A stretch of 64,000 nt of DNA from RUG369 sp050949645 (GTDB lineage Bacteria; Planctomycetota; Planctomycetia; Pirellulales; Thermoguttaceae). The notes beneath the pieces are model-generated. The model saw only the letters and a program-made list of their open reading frames with translations. It had not been told where the DNA came from and did not search any database. Made by a program: the position numbers and the translations under genes. Positions within the stretch are counted from its first letter, which is position 1; every line of letters starts with the position of its first letter. The stretch is from assembly GCA_050949645.1 (NCBI GenBank), contig JBMNGC010000001.1, positions 1,550,001-1,614,000 of the forward strand. The letters run 5' to 3'. This document shows, one piece after another, positions 33,401 through 41,168 of this stretch.

Positions 33401-34120
33401 TCAACGCCGCGCGCCGAGATAGAATGCCGCGAGAGAGAGATCCTCCGGTTGCGTAATCTTGATATTGCTGCGGAGTCCTTCCGCGAGAACGACCGAAACC
33501 CCCAGCCTGGAAACGAGTTCCGCGTCGTCGGTTGGGACTGAATCGTCTGGACGCTCGCGATAGGCGCGAACGAGGACGTCCCGTGAAAAAACCTGCGGCG
33601 TCTGCGCTTCCCACAGCTTTTCACGAGAGACGGGCGCTTCAATCGTTTCGAGATCGTCGACCGTCCGAGCGCGCTTAAAGGAGCTCGTCGCGCGAACCGC
33701 TAAGATCGCAGCGCTCGTCTTCAATGCCGCTGCGAAAACCGCGTCAAGCTCGCGCTCGGTAACGCAAGGACGCGCCGCGTCGTGAACAGCGACGTATTTC
33801 GCGTCGTCTCCCATCGCCTCAAGCGCGTTCCAAACGGATAGATACCGCTCCGCGCCGCCCGGGACAAGTTCAACGCGATTTCGCGCCAGCTCCTCCTCGA
33901 ATTCGCGCGCCACGACGTCTAAATCCTCCGGCGAAACGACGAGCTGAATCGAACCGACGTCCCCGCGCGCTCGGAAAAGTTCCGCGCTGTATTCCCAGAC
34001 AGCCTTGCCTGCTAACCGAACGAACGGCTTCTTGCAAAGCGTCTCCGAACTCGAATCGTCGCTAAGAAAGCGCTTACTCTTGCCAGCCGCGACGATGATC
34101 GCGCCAAATTGTGACGTCAT
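33401..34120 (-). CDS. ispD: 2-C-methyl-D-erythritol 4-phosphate cytidylyltransferase
   Basis: A 239-residue IspD, the third step of the MEP isoprenoid pathway, joining CTP with methylerythritol phosphate in the cytoplasm. Motifs are in order: the nucleotide loop IIVAAGKSKRF (8-18), KPFVRLAGKAVW, GGAERYLSV, VHDAARPCV (CTP-binding and metal), TPQVF and TDDAELV. Length matches the family. A 48-codon frame just upstream overlaps its ATG by 4 nt (ATGA) and may couple translation. ispF is not adjacent, unlike in many bacteria. Confidence 0.95.
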   Translation of the reverse strand: MTSQFGAIIVAAGKSKRFLSDDSSSETLCKKPFVRLAGKAVWEYSAELFRARGDVGSIQLVVSPEDLDVVAREFEEELARNRVELVPGGAERYLSVWNALEAMGDDAKYVAVHDAARPCVTERELDAVFAAALKTSAAILAVRATSSFKRARTVDDLETIEAPVSREKLWEAQTPQVFSRDVLVRAYRERPDDSVPTDDAELVSRLGVSVVLAEGLRSNIKITQPEDLSLAAFYLGARR

Positions 34121-34263
34121 CTTTCCACCTGCTTCTCTTCTTCATAGCGCACGACGGCGCCAGTTGCCGACAACTTTATCTTATGGAAAATTCTGATCCT
34201 GGAAAGCGTTGGAGACGCCAGGATCGAGAAATACGGAACGTCTAAAACGTAACCAATCGGCAT
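34117..34263 (-). CDS. Possible small protein coupled to ispD
   Basis: A 48-residue frame starting at an ATG with GAGGG 6 nt upstream and ending in an ATGA overlap with ispD. The sequence (PIGYVLDVPYFSILAS, then a basic middle and acidic tail) matches no family I know. Coupling and the ribosome site are the only support; it may instead be a leader frame. Confidence 0.35.
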   Translation of the reverse strand: MPIGYVLDVPYFSILASPTLSRIRIFHKIKLSATGAVVRYEEEKQVER

Positions 34264-34286
34264 GCAATTCCCTCTTAGCCTCCTTG

Positions 34287-34315
34287 TTGACTTTGAATTT
34301 TTCAATTCATATAAT
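34287..34315 (+). promoter_or_regulatory. Strong consensus promoter of the DUF5107-TPR gene
   Basis: TTGACT (34287-34292), a 17-bp spacer and a perfect TATAAT (34310-34315). Only about 23 bp separate the -10 from the ATG, so the leader is roughly 15-20 nt and holds little more than the AAAGGAGG ribosome site. Confidence 0.9.
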
Positions 34316-34338
34316 CGACCGGAAAGGAGGACCTTACC

Positions 34339-37300
34339 ATGTCTCGAACTTTATCCTTGACCTTCGCAATTCCTGCAATTGTTGGGTTTGCGTCGGCGCT
34401 CGGCGTTTTGTCTTCGAACGCGCTCTACGCCCAGAAGCCCGCCGAAATCCCGTCTCGCGTGATCGCCTCGGAAACAATTGAAAACATTCCAACCTACCCC
34501 TTTGGACTCGCCGATAAGAACGCGATCTTCTATACCGGTCGCGTCTATCAGGGCGCGCAGGGTCGGGTCTATCCCTACGCGATGCGCGATATTCTCAGCG
34601 ACGCGAAGGAAGACGCCCCTTACCGCATCCTTTCCCTCGAAAACGAATATGTGAAACTCGGAATCTCGCCCGATCTTGGCGGACGTATTTTCCGCGCGAC
34701 CGACAAAACGGACGATTATGAATTCTTCTATCGTCAACATGTCGTGAAGCCCGCGCTCATCGGCATGCTCGGCGCGTGGATCTCCGGCGGCGTCGAATGG
34801 AATATTCCGCACCACCACCGCGCGTCGACATTCATGCCCGTCGACTGGTCTATCGCGGAAAACGAAGACGGTTCCAAAACGGTTTTCGTCGGTGAAACGG
34901 AATTCCGGCATCGAATGATGTGGAACGTCGCGACGAAGCTCTATCCCGGAAAATCGCTTGTCGAAGCGGAAGTGACCGTCGAGAACCGCTCGCCCTACAT
35001 CCAGTCGATGCTCAGCTGGGCGAACGTTTCCGTTCACTGCAACGAACAGTATCAGGTTATTTTCCCGCCGACGGTTCAGTTTGGGACGGGCCACTCCAAG
35101 ACGTCCTTTAACGAATGGCCGATCGACAACGGCGTCGATATCAGCTGGTGGAAGAATCACACGGAATACTCTCGTTCCGTCTTCGCCTGGGATTTCGACG
35201 CGGACTTTCTCGCCGGCTATGACTTCGGCAAGGACGCCGGCACGGTTCACGTCGGCAACGTCCACGTCGTCGCCGGTAAGAAATTCTTCCTCTGGGGCAA
35301 CCATGAACGCGCGCAAGTCTGGGATAACGCCCTTACGGACGAGGACGGGTCCTACCTCGAACTCATGGTCGGCGGCTGGTCTGACAATCAGCCCGACTAC
35401 AGCTGGATCGGCCCCGGAGAAACCAGACGTTACAAGCATTACTGGTTCCCCGTGTCCAAGATTAAGCATATCAAAAATGCGAACCTGAACGGCGCGGTCA
35501 ATTTGGAAAAGCTTAATGCGAAAGAAATCTTCGTTGGATACTGCCCCACCGAACGCGTCGACGGCGCGCAAATGACACTCTATATCGACGGCGAACCCAT
35601 CTGGAACAAGAGAGTCGACGTCGCCCCCGGCGCCCCCTGCGTAGAGACAATTACGCTCGATCAAACCCTTGAGGAGGAAGAGCTTCGTCTTGTCGTAACG
35701 GACGCCAAGGATCACGAGCTCATTTCCTTCGCAACCGTCAAGCTTGAGAAAGAAGAGCCTCCCACTCCCGTCAGCCCCTTCGGTTCCCCTGAAGATTATA
35801 AGACGGTCGAGGAGCTTTACCTCGCGGGCATGAGGCTCGAACAATTCCATAACGGTCAGCGCGACCCGATGGAATTCTACAGTGAAGCTCTCAAGCGCGA
35901 CCCGGGCGATAGCCGCGTGAACACCGCCGTTGGAATCAGACTGCTGCGCGACGGTAAATGGGCGGAAGGCGCTGAATATCTTGAACGCGCTCTCGAACGA
36001 CTTGAAAAGAACTATACGCGCGTCCGCGAAGGCGAGCCCCATTACTACCTTGGTCTTGCCTACCGTCATATGGGACGTGAGAAAGAGGCGGAAGACCAGT
36101 ATTGGAAAGCGTCGTGGACGACCGGATATCAGGCGGCGGCGTTTTACCAGCTTGCGGAACTTGCCGCCAAACGCGGCGCTTATCTTGAAGCGCTCGAACT
36201 CGTCGACAGGTCGCTGACGGCGAACGCCGACGCTCCAAAAGCGCTAACCTTCAAAGCGTGGGCGATTCGCCGCGTACTGCAGGAGCGCCAAAAAGACCCC
36301 GACGCGCTCTCGAACTATATCGGCGGCAACCGCGTCTTCCTGACCGACGAGCTCTCCTTTGCTCGCGCCGCTGAAATTCTAGATTCCGTCGTCAAGCGCA
36401 ATCCTCTTGATTACGCCGCTGCGATCGAAAAAAGCATGGCGCCTGACGGCGACCTTGCCAAAACCTTCGCTGCGATCGAAGACGGCAGAGGTATGCTCGA
36501 CCCGCGGCTCGATTCGGCAGTCATTCGCCAGCAGGAACTTCTCGAGACCGTCGTGGATTATCTCAACCGCGGCGCATACGACGACGCTCGCGCGCTCCTT
36601 GAGACCGCGATCGCCTATGGCGCGCCTTTCGACTCGATCTCCACCATCAGGTACTATCTCGGCTGGACGATCCTCCTCGAATCCGGAAACGAAGACGACG
36701 CGTCGAAAGCCTTCGCCGACGCGTCGGAGCTGTCCAACGAGTACGTCTTCCCCTTCCGACCGGAAGAACTCGAGATGTACGAAGCGGTTATTGATCGCAA
36801 CAAGGACGACGCGCAAGCTCTTTATGAGTACGGCGACCTCCTCTACTTCCAGAACAACCTGCAAAGGGGCGCCGAACTATGGCGACGCTCCGCGCAGGCG
36901 CGACCTGAATTCGGGCGTGTCTGGCGTAATCTTGGATTTGCCGCCGGCCAGAACAATAGCTATGACGAAGCGCTAGACTATTATCGTCAGGCGCTCAAGG
37001 GCGACCCGTCCGACCCGCGCTTTATTTACGAATACGACCAGCTTGCCGCTAAAAATGGCGTCCCCGCTCAGGAACGATTGGCAACGCTCCTGCAATATCG
37101 CGACGCGGTCTTCCAGTACGACGACTGCGTCGCTCGACTCGTCGAACTCTTCAACGAGACCGGCGATTACGACGCGGCGATCGAAACGCTGACCAACCGT
37201 CATTTCCATGTCTGGGAAGGCGGACGCGACGTGCATTCGCTCTTCGTCGACGCGAGAACGTTGCGCGCTCTTAAGCGCCTCGACGAGGGCGACTACTCCG

Positions 37301-37800
37301 GCGCGCTCGAAGATTGCCAGGCCGCTGGAACCTGGCCCGCTAACTTCGAAGCCGCGCCCCCGCTCGGCGGCGGTAAAAACGCTAAGCTCGCGTACCTTAC
37401 TGCGCTCGTCTACGAGAAACAGGGCGAAACTCAAGCGGCAAAGGACGCCTTCGCGCTCTGCGCCGACCCAAGAAACGCACCCAATACGATCCGATCTGAA
37501 CAGACCTTCTACCGGATCCTTGCGCTAAGGAAACTCGGCGAGACAGAGGAAGCCGCCAGTCTTGAAAAACGATTCAAGACCGCGGTCGCAGAGGAAGCAC
37601 TCAAAACGCCTGCAATTGATGAATTCTCGAAGTTTGGCGAAGAAGGCTCCGCAGCTGAACGCGCCGCGAATTCCTACTTCCATCAGGGACTCGTCGCAAA
37701 ATTGGCCGGTGACGACCAAGGAGCGTCCGACGCGTTCGACGCCGCCGTCAAACTCAATCCGAGCTTGATCTGGGCCTCGAAACTCCGTGATCTCAAGTAG
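34339..37800 (+). CDS. DUF5107-domain protein with tetratricopeptide repeats
   Basis: A 1153-residue exported protein. The signal peptide ends about residue 30 (ALYAQ). Residues about 40-380 form a large beta-sandwich of the DUF5107 type (PDLGGRIFRATDK, GGVEWNIPHHHRASTF, WGNHERAQVWDN), a fold related to the galactose-mutarotase-like domains of carbohydrate enzymes. Residues about 490-1150 are TPR-like helix pairs. Repeats include AVGIRLLRDGKWAEGAEYLE, HYYLGLAYRHMGREKEAEDQ and VWRNLGFAAGQNNSYDEALDYY. Such proteins occur mainly in Bacteroidetes and Planctomycetes near glycan genes; no enzyme activity is established. AAGGAGG with 8-nt spacing precedes the ATG, and promoter and terminator are both excellent, so expression is probably high. 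Confidence 0.88.
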   Translation: MSRTLSLTFAIPAIVGFASALGVLSSNALYAQKPAEIPSRVIASETIENIPTYPFGLADKNAIFYTGRVYQGAQGRVYPYAMRDILSDAKEDAPYRILSLENEYVKLGISPDLGGRIFRATDKTDDYEFFYRQHVVKPALIGMLGAWISGGVEWNIPHHHRASTFMPVDWSIAENEDGSKTVFVGETEFRHRMMWNVATKLYPGKSLVEAEVTVENRSPYIQSMLSWANVSVHCNEQYQVIFPPTVQFGTGHSKTSFNEWPIDNGVDISWWKNHTEYSRSVFAWDFDADFLAGYDFGKDAGTVHVGNVHVVAGKKFFLWGNHERAQVWDNALTDEDGSYLELMVGGWSDNQPDYSWIGPGETRRYKHYWFPVSKIKHIKNANLNGAVNLEKLNAKEIFVGYCPTERVDGAQMTLYIDGEPIWNKRVDVAPGAPCVETITLDQTLEEEELRLVVTDAKDHELISFATVKLEKEEPPTPVSPFGSPEDYKTVEELYLAGMRLEQFHNGQRDPMEFYSEALKRDPGDSRVNTAVGIRLLRDGKWAEGAEYLERALERLEKNYTRVREGEPHYYLGLAYRHMGREKEAEDQYWKASWTTGYQAAAFYQLAELAAKRGAYLEALELVDRSLTANADAPKALTFKAWAIRRVLQERQKDPDALSNYIGGNRVFLTDELSFARAAEILDSVVKRNPLDYAAAIEKSMAPDGDLAKTFAAIEDGRGMLDPRLDSAVIRQQELLETVVDYLNRGAYDDARALLETAIAYGAPFDSISTIRYYLGWTILLESGNEDDASKAFADASELSNEYVFPFRPEELEMYEAVIDRNKDDAQALYEYGDLLYFQNNLQRGAELWRRSAQARPEFGRVWRNLGFAAGQNNSYDEALDYYRQALKGDPSDPRFIYEYDQLAAKNGVPAQERLATLLQYRDAVFQYDDCVARLVELFNETGDYDAAIETLTNRHFHVWEGGRDVHSLFVDARTLRALKRLDEGDYSGALEDCQAAGTWPANFEAAPPLGGGKNAKLAYLTALVYEKQGETQAAKDAFALCADPRNAPNTIRSEQTFYRILALRKLGETEEAASLEKRFKTAVAEEALKTPAIDEFSKFGEEGSAAERAANSYFHQGLVAKLAGDDQGASDAFDAAVKLNPSLIWASKLRDLK

Positions 37801-37816
37801 TTCTTTAGCCGGGCCT

Positions 37817-37851
37817 CCGGACGCCTTGTCGCAAGGCGTCCGGATTTTATT
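37817..37851 (+). terminator. Terminator after the DUF5107-TPR gene
   Basis: A perfect 12-bp stem CCGGACGCCTTG with a 3-nt loop, followed by ATTTTATTT. Confidence 0.92.
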
Positions 37852-37920
37852 TCCTCCTTGACGAACAAAAAGAACGACTCTTCATTTGCCAGCACAAAGC
37901 CTGACGACAAGCAGGCCAAT

Positions 37921-37958
37921 AAAAAAGGGGACGCTCCAGCTGGAGCGTCCCCTTTTAC
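37921..37958 (-). terminator. Bidirectional terminator after queE
   Basis: A near-perfect palindrome AAAAGGGGACGCTCCAGC and its complement, with U-tracts on both strands, about 20 bp after the queE stop. Confidence 0.92.
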
Positions 37959-37975
37959 TTCATAGAGACGATCTG

Positions 37976-38662
37976 TCAGGTTCCGCGGCGGTTGCCGTAC
38001 CATTCCAATTGCATTCTCGGACAATACCGATATCCGCGCCGGGCGGCAAAGGGCCTGATCCAATCTTCCCTTGCATGCATTTCCGAGACTTCCGTCGCCA
38101 TCGGCATGAGGTAGACGCGTTCCGCTTTGACCTCCCCAAGCGACTCAAGATATTCCTCGACGTCGAGAAGATCTTCAGGAACGTCGACGACGAACTTAAG
38201 TTGATAGGGGTACTCCGCCATAAGCTTGCGGACAACCTCAGGACGCTGCCGGTTGGTCTCATGCATCGAGACGTCAGAATCCTTGGCGCCCCATGGAGAA
38301 GAATTCGCAAGCTTCGGGCTGATCGACATCAGGTCGCAAGTTACAGGCAGCTCTAAAGTTCCAGCCGTCTCGATAGTAATCTTGAGACCATGTTCCGACA
38401 GGATGCGCGAAAGAGGAATGAGCTCCGCCGAGAGCATCGGTTCGCCGCCAGTAAGAACCGCATGACGCGTACCATGCTGAACGACGCGGTTGACGACCTC
38501 TTCGACTGTGAGCGTCTCCCCTTCCTCGCATTGCCACGACGCGTACGTCGTGTCGCAAAACCAGCAGCGGAGATTGCAACCGATCAGTCGCACAAAGGTC
38601 GAATCGACTCCCGTCCACATCCCTTCGCCCTGCTTCGAGCGAAATATTTCAGCAATGCGCAT
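37976..38662 (-). CDS. queE: 7-carboxy-7-deazaguanine synthase
   Basis: A 228-residue radical SAM enzyme of the queuosine/7-deazaguanine pathway that contracts the ring of carboxytetrahydropterin to carboxy-deazaguanine. The QueE N-terminus EIFRSKQGEG is followed by the cluster-binding CxxxCxxC at Cys29/33/36 (GCNLRCWFCDT), then LTGGEPML for SAM binding and the ETAGT segment. Length matches the family. AAGGA lies 7 nt from the ATG. The partners queC, queD and queF are not in the window, so the pathway is scattered. Confidence 0.95.
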   Translation of the reverse strand: MRIAEIFRSKQGEGMWTGVDSTFVRLIGCNLRCWFCDTTYASWQCEEGETLTVEEVVNRVVQHGTRHAVLTGGEPMLSAELIPLSRILSEHGLKITIETAGTLELPVTCDLMSISPKLANSSPWGAKDSDVSMHETNRQRPEVVRKLMAEYPYQLKFVVDVPEDLLDVEEYLESLGEVKAERVYLMPMATEVSEMHAREDWIRPFAARRGYRYCPRMQLEWYGNRRGT

Positions 38663-38802
38663 GACCTCGTCCTTGTATGCGCGTCGTCGCGCTCCTTCCC
38701 TCCTGAAGTGGATTGCGCTGCGAACGCTACGGTTCGCGTGTCAGCGCAACCCACATGACTCCTGCGCCACATTTCTGAGTCTGGGCCCGTCGTCGGCGGC
38801 TT

Positions 38803-39837
38803 TCACTTGCAAGGATCTTGAGGCTTCTGAGCTTCTTCCCACTCCTGACGCGCGAGACCCGCCGCGCCAATGTAGCCCGCCGAATTCCCATGCGTTGCAA
38901 ATCCAATCCGCAAGCGTTCGGCGAGATGTTGGAAGATGCGACAGCGCGTTTCCTCATCGACCGTCTTAAGGAAGAGACGGCCCGTCTTAGCCTCAGCGCC
39001 GCCAAAGGTCATTGCGCCGCCGATGAGGATACAGGACGGGTCGATCGTATGGATGAGCGAGACCATTCCGTACGCGAGATAACGCGCGGTCTCTTTCACA
39101 ATGCGAACCGCGATCTCATCGTCATTCTCCGCCTCTTCAAAGACCATTTTCGGGACTTCATCGTCTCGTTTGCGATTATGAACGCGTTCCGCGAGGCTCG
39201 TCTTGAAGCCCGCTTCAACGTATTCGATCGTACGACTCGCTACGCCCGTCGCGCTCGCATACGCTTCAAGGTGACCGCGCTGACCGCATTTGCACCAACG
39301 CGCGTTCTCAGACGTGTCGATCAAAACGTGACCAGACTCGCCCCCGTGGCTGTGCGCTCCGTTCCAAACGTGACCATTGAGGACAATACCGCATCCGACT
39401 CCCGTACCAAGCGTCAGAAGAATCAAACCTTCCTCGCCTTTACCCTCGCCGACCCAATACTCGGCGAAGCCCGCCGCGGGCCCATCGTGCGCAAAAGTCA
39501 CGGGGAATCCGCTGTATTCGGCAAGCTTATCGCGGATCGGGAAAAAATCCCAACCCGTTAGGTTCGACGGACGAATGAGTTTGCCGCTCGGAAGATCGAG
39601 CGTCCCGGGGGAACCAAGACCGACTCGCGCGATATTCTCAGGCTTAAGACCCGCCTTCTCAATCGCTTCATGAACTTTCTGCGCCATGCGACGCGTCGCG
39701 TCGTCCGCGCCGCGTTCAACATACGTCGGGGTCGACAAGTAGGCGAGAGTCTCGCCCGCGTCGTTCAAGACGCCTACTTTGATGTTCGTACCGCCGAGAT
39801 CGATTCCAACAAAATTCCTGTTTGATTCCTGAGACAT
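38803..39837 (-). CDS. ROK-family sugar kinase (glucokinase-like)
   Basis: A 344-residue ROK-family kinase that phosphorylates a hexose with ATP in the cytoplasm. The N-terminal phosphate loop is GIDLGGTNIKVGVL (about 10-23). The sugar and catalytic region is FAHDGPAAGFAEYW, with the catalytic Asp, then LLTLGTGVGCG. The ROK zinc site appears as CKCGQRGHLEAYAS, where a His replaces the usual last Cys of CxCGxxGCxE. Start: the frame begins at a TTG, but the ATG at 39837 has GGAG 8 nt away. Transcribed from a strong promoter at 39960-39987. Glucose is the most common substrate in this subgroup; that is inference. Confidence 0.9.
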   Translation of the reverse strand: MSQESNRNFVGIDLGGTNIKVGVLNDAGETLAYLSTPTYVERGADDATRRMAQKVHEAIEKAGLKPENIARVGLGSPGTLDLPSGKLIRPSNLTGWDFFPIRDKLAEYSGFPVTFAHDGPAAGFAEYWVGEGKGEEGLILLTLGTGVGCGIVLNGHVWNGAHSHGGESGHVLIDTSENARWCKCGQRGHLEAYASATGVASRTIEYVEAGFKTSLAERVHNRKRDDEVPKMVFEEAENDDEIAVRIVKETARYLAYGMVSLIHTIDPSCILIGGAMTFGGAEAKTGRLFLKTVDEETRCRIFQHLAERLRIGFATHGNSAGYIGAAGLARQEWEEAQKPQDPCK

Positions 39838-39959
39838 AAACAACGCTCCATGACGTCCGCAAAAAAATCCAATATCGTAAGCGCGCGAAACGCTGTGAGT
39901 CGACGTCAGCGCCCTGGTCGTCAGCAGAATGACGTCCCCGCGACAAACGTCCCGGAGAT

Positions 39960-39987
39960 ATTATAGTAGTTTGGGATGAGACTGCAA
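39960..39987 (-). promoter_or_regulatory. Promoter of the ROK kinase gene
   Basis: Minus strand TTGCAG (39987-39982), a 16-bp spacer and perfect TATAAT (39965-39960). The leader is about 115 nt and contains repeated GACGTC-type words that could fold weakly. Confidence 0.8.
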
Positions 39988-40195
39988 ACACTTTGGTTTT
40001 TTTTCTCTTGTATTTTCGATTCTACGTAAAATCGCCGCAATAATATCTAAAAGACGACGAGGTTTTGAGACATGATCTCTTGCGGCTACTAAAACGCAAA
40101 TTTGCTAGCAGAATTCATCGATCTTAACGACTCTTACGCCGTTGTTTCGCCTTGTCCGTTGAATTACGCGCCGCGCCCCGATAGAATAACTGTAC
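39988..40195. other. Remainder of the divergent gap between ROK and ComF genes
   Basis: The gap 39838-40195 is about 358 bp. Apart from the ROK promoter it has only AT-rich stretches (40001-40050) without a well-spaced promoter pair for the ComF gene. Confidence 0.4.
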
Positions 40196-41071
40196 GTGTC
40201 GATTATAGCGAGTTCGCGTCGTTGCTTCTGCAAGGGTATTCGTTTGGCAATCAACAATCATAGTGGGAAAAGAGCCGTTGTTGGCGCAGTACGCGCTGCT
40301 TCATCCTTCTTTGAACTTGCTTTCGAAGCCGTCTGGCCAGATCGTTGCCTCGTCTGCGAAGCCTCGCTCATTGGAAAGCGAGGCCCCGTCTTCCGATGGG
40401 AACCTCCGATCGACGCGCTCCTTTGCGATCAATGTAAAAATCAGCTCGTTTCGCCCGCAAACGCCTTCTGCAAACGTTGCGCCGTCGCACTCCCCTCGAA
40501 CGCCGGCGTCTCCAGGTGCGGTAAATGCGCCGACGCCGATTGGTATTATTCCGAAGTTCGACCGCTCCACGAGTACTCTGGACTTGCCAGAAGCGTCGTG
40601 CTGGCGCTCAAACGAACGAGCAACCGCGCGCTCGTTGAGACGATCGCAAGGCTTTATTTCAGCGCACGCGAACGAGAGCTCCGCGCCTTCGCGCCAGACT
40701 GCGTTGTCGCCGTACCAATGTATTGGCAGAGGAAATACTTCCTTCGTCATGGCGTCAACGCGCCTGACAAACTCGCGAAAAGACTTGCTAAATCGCTGCG
40801 CGTTCCCTGTATGTCGCGGTACCTCAGGAGAACGCGCGCGACCGCCTCGCAAACCTCGCTCGGATGGTCCGAACGCGCGACAAACGTCCGCGGCGCTTTT
40901 GCCGCCAAACCGCGCGTCTTTGTCGGTAAAAGAGTCTTGCTCGTCGACGACGCCTTCACGACCGGCGCGACGGCGAACGAAATTTCACGCATACTCCTCG
41001 ACGCCGGCGCCATCGTCGTGTGCGTCGCCGTCCTGACGCGCGCAAGCGTCGCTCTTGCTCCACGTTCCTGA
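40196..41071 (+). CDS. ComF-family phosphoribosyltransferase-like protein
   Basis: A 291-residue ComF/GntX-type protein. An N-terminal zinc-finger part has the family's Cys pairs (RCLVCEAS, LCDQCKN, FCKRCAV, RCGKCAD), followed by LARSVVLALKRTSNRAL. The PRTase domain carries VLLVDDAFTTGAT, the PRPP-binding loop. In Bacillus and Haemophilus the family is needed for uptake of DNA in competence, but it is widespread and its reaction is not settled. The window also has dprA, another transformation gene, 14 kb away. The start is uncertain: a GTG at 40196 begins the frame and no strong ribosome site is seen. Monocistronic or first of a pair with the next gene. Confidence 0.88.
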   Translation: MSIIASSRRCFCKGIRLAINNHSGKRAVVGAVRAASSFFELAFEAVWPDRCLVCEASLIGKRGPVFRWEPPIDALLCDQCKNQLVSPANAFCKRCAVALPSNAGVSRCGKCADADWYYSEVRPLHEYSGLARSVVLALKRTSNRALVETIARLYFSARERELRAFAPDCVVAVPMYWQRKYFLRHGVNAPDKLAKRLAKSLRVPCMSRYLRRTRATASQTSLGWSERATNVRGAFAAKPRVFVGKRVLLVDDAFTTGATANEISRILLDAGAIVVCVAVLTRASVALAPRS

Positions 41072-41168
41072 GGCGCCTGAACGGTCCTCAAAACAATCTT
41101 AGTATGAACTCCGCTGCTTCGCGAGTTTCGCGACGCGGCGCCTCGATTTTCCTCACAGAAAGGACACA

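Noticed and set aside
34351..36069. 572-codon minus-strand open frame opposite the DUF5107-TPR gene
   Set aside because: It is the antisense shadow of a gene with a clear signal peptide, promoter and ribosome site. Its composition (Val/Arg/Asp-rich, no recognisable domain) reflects codon bias on the other strand.
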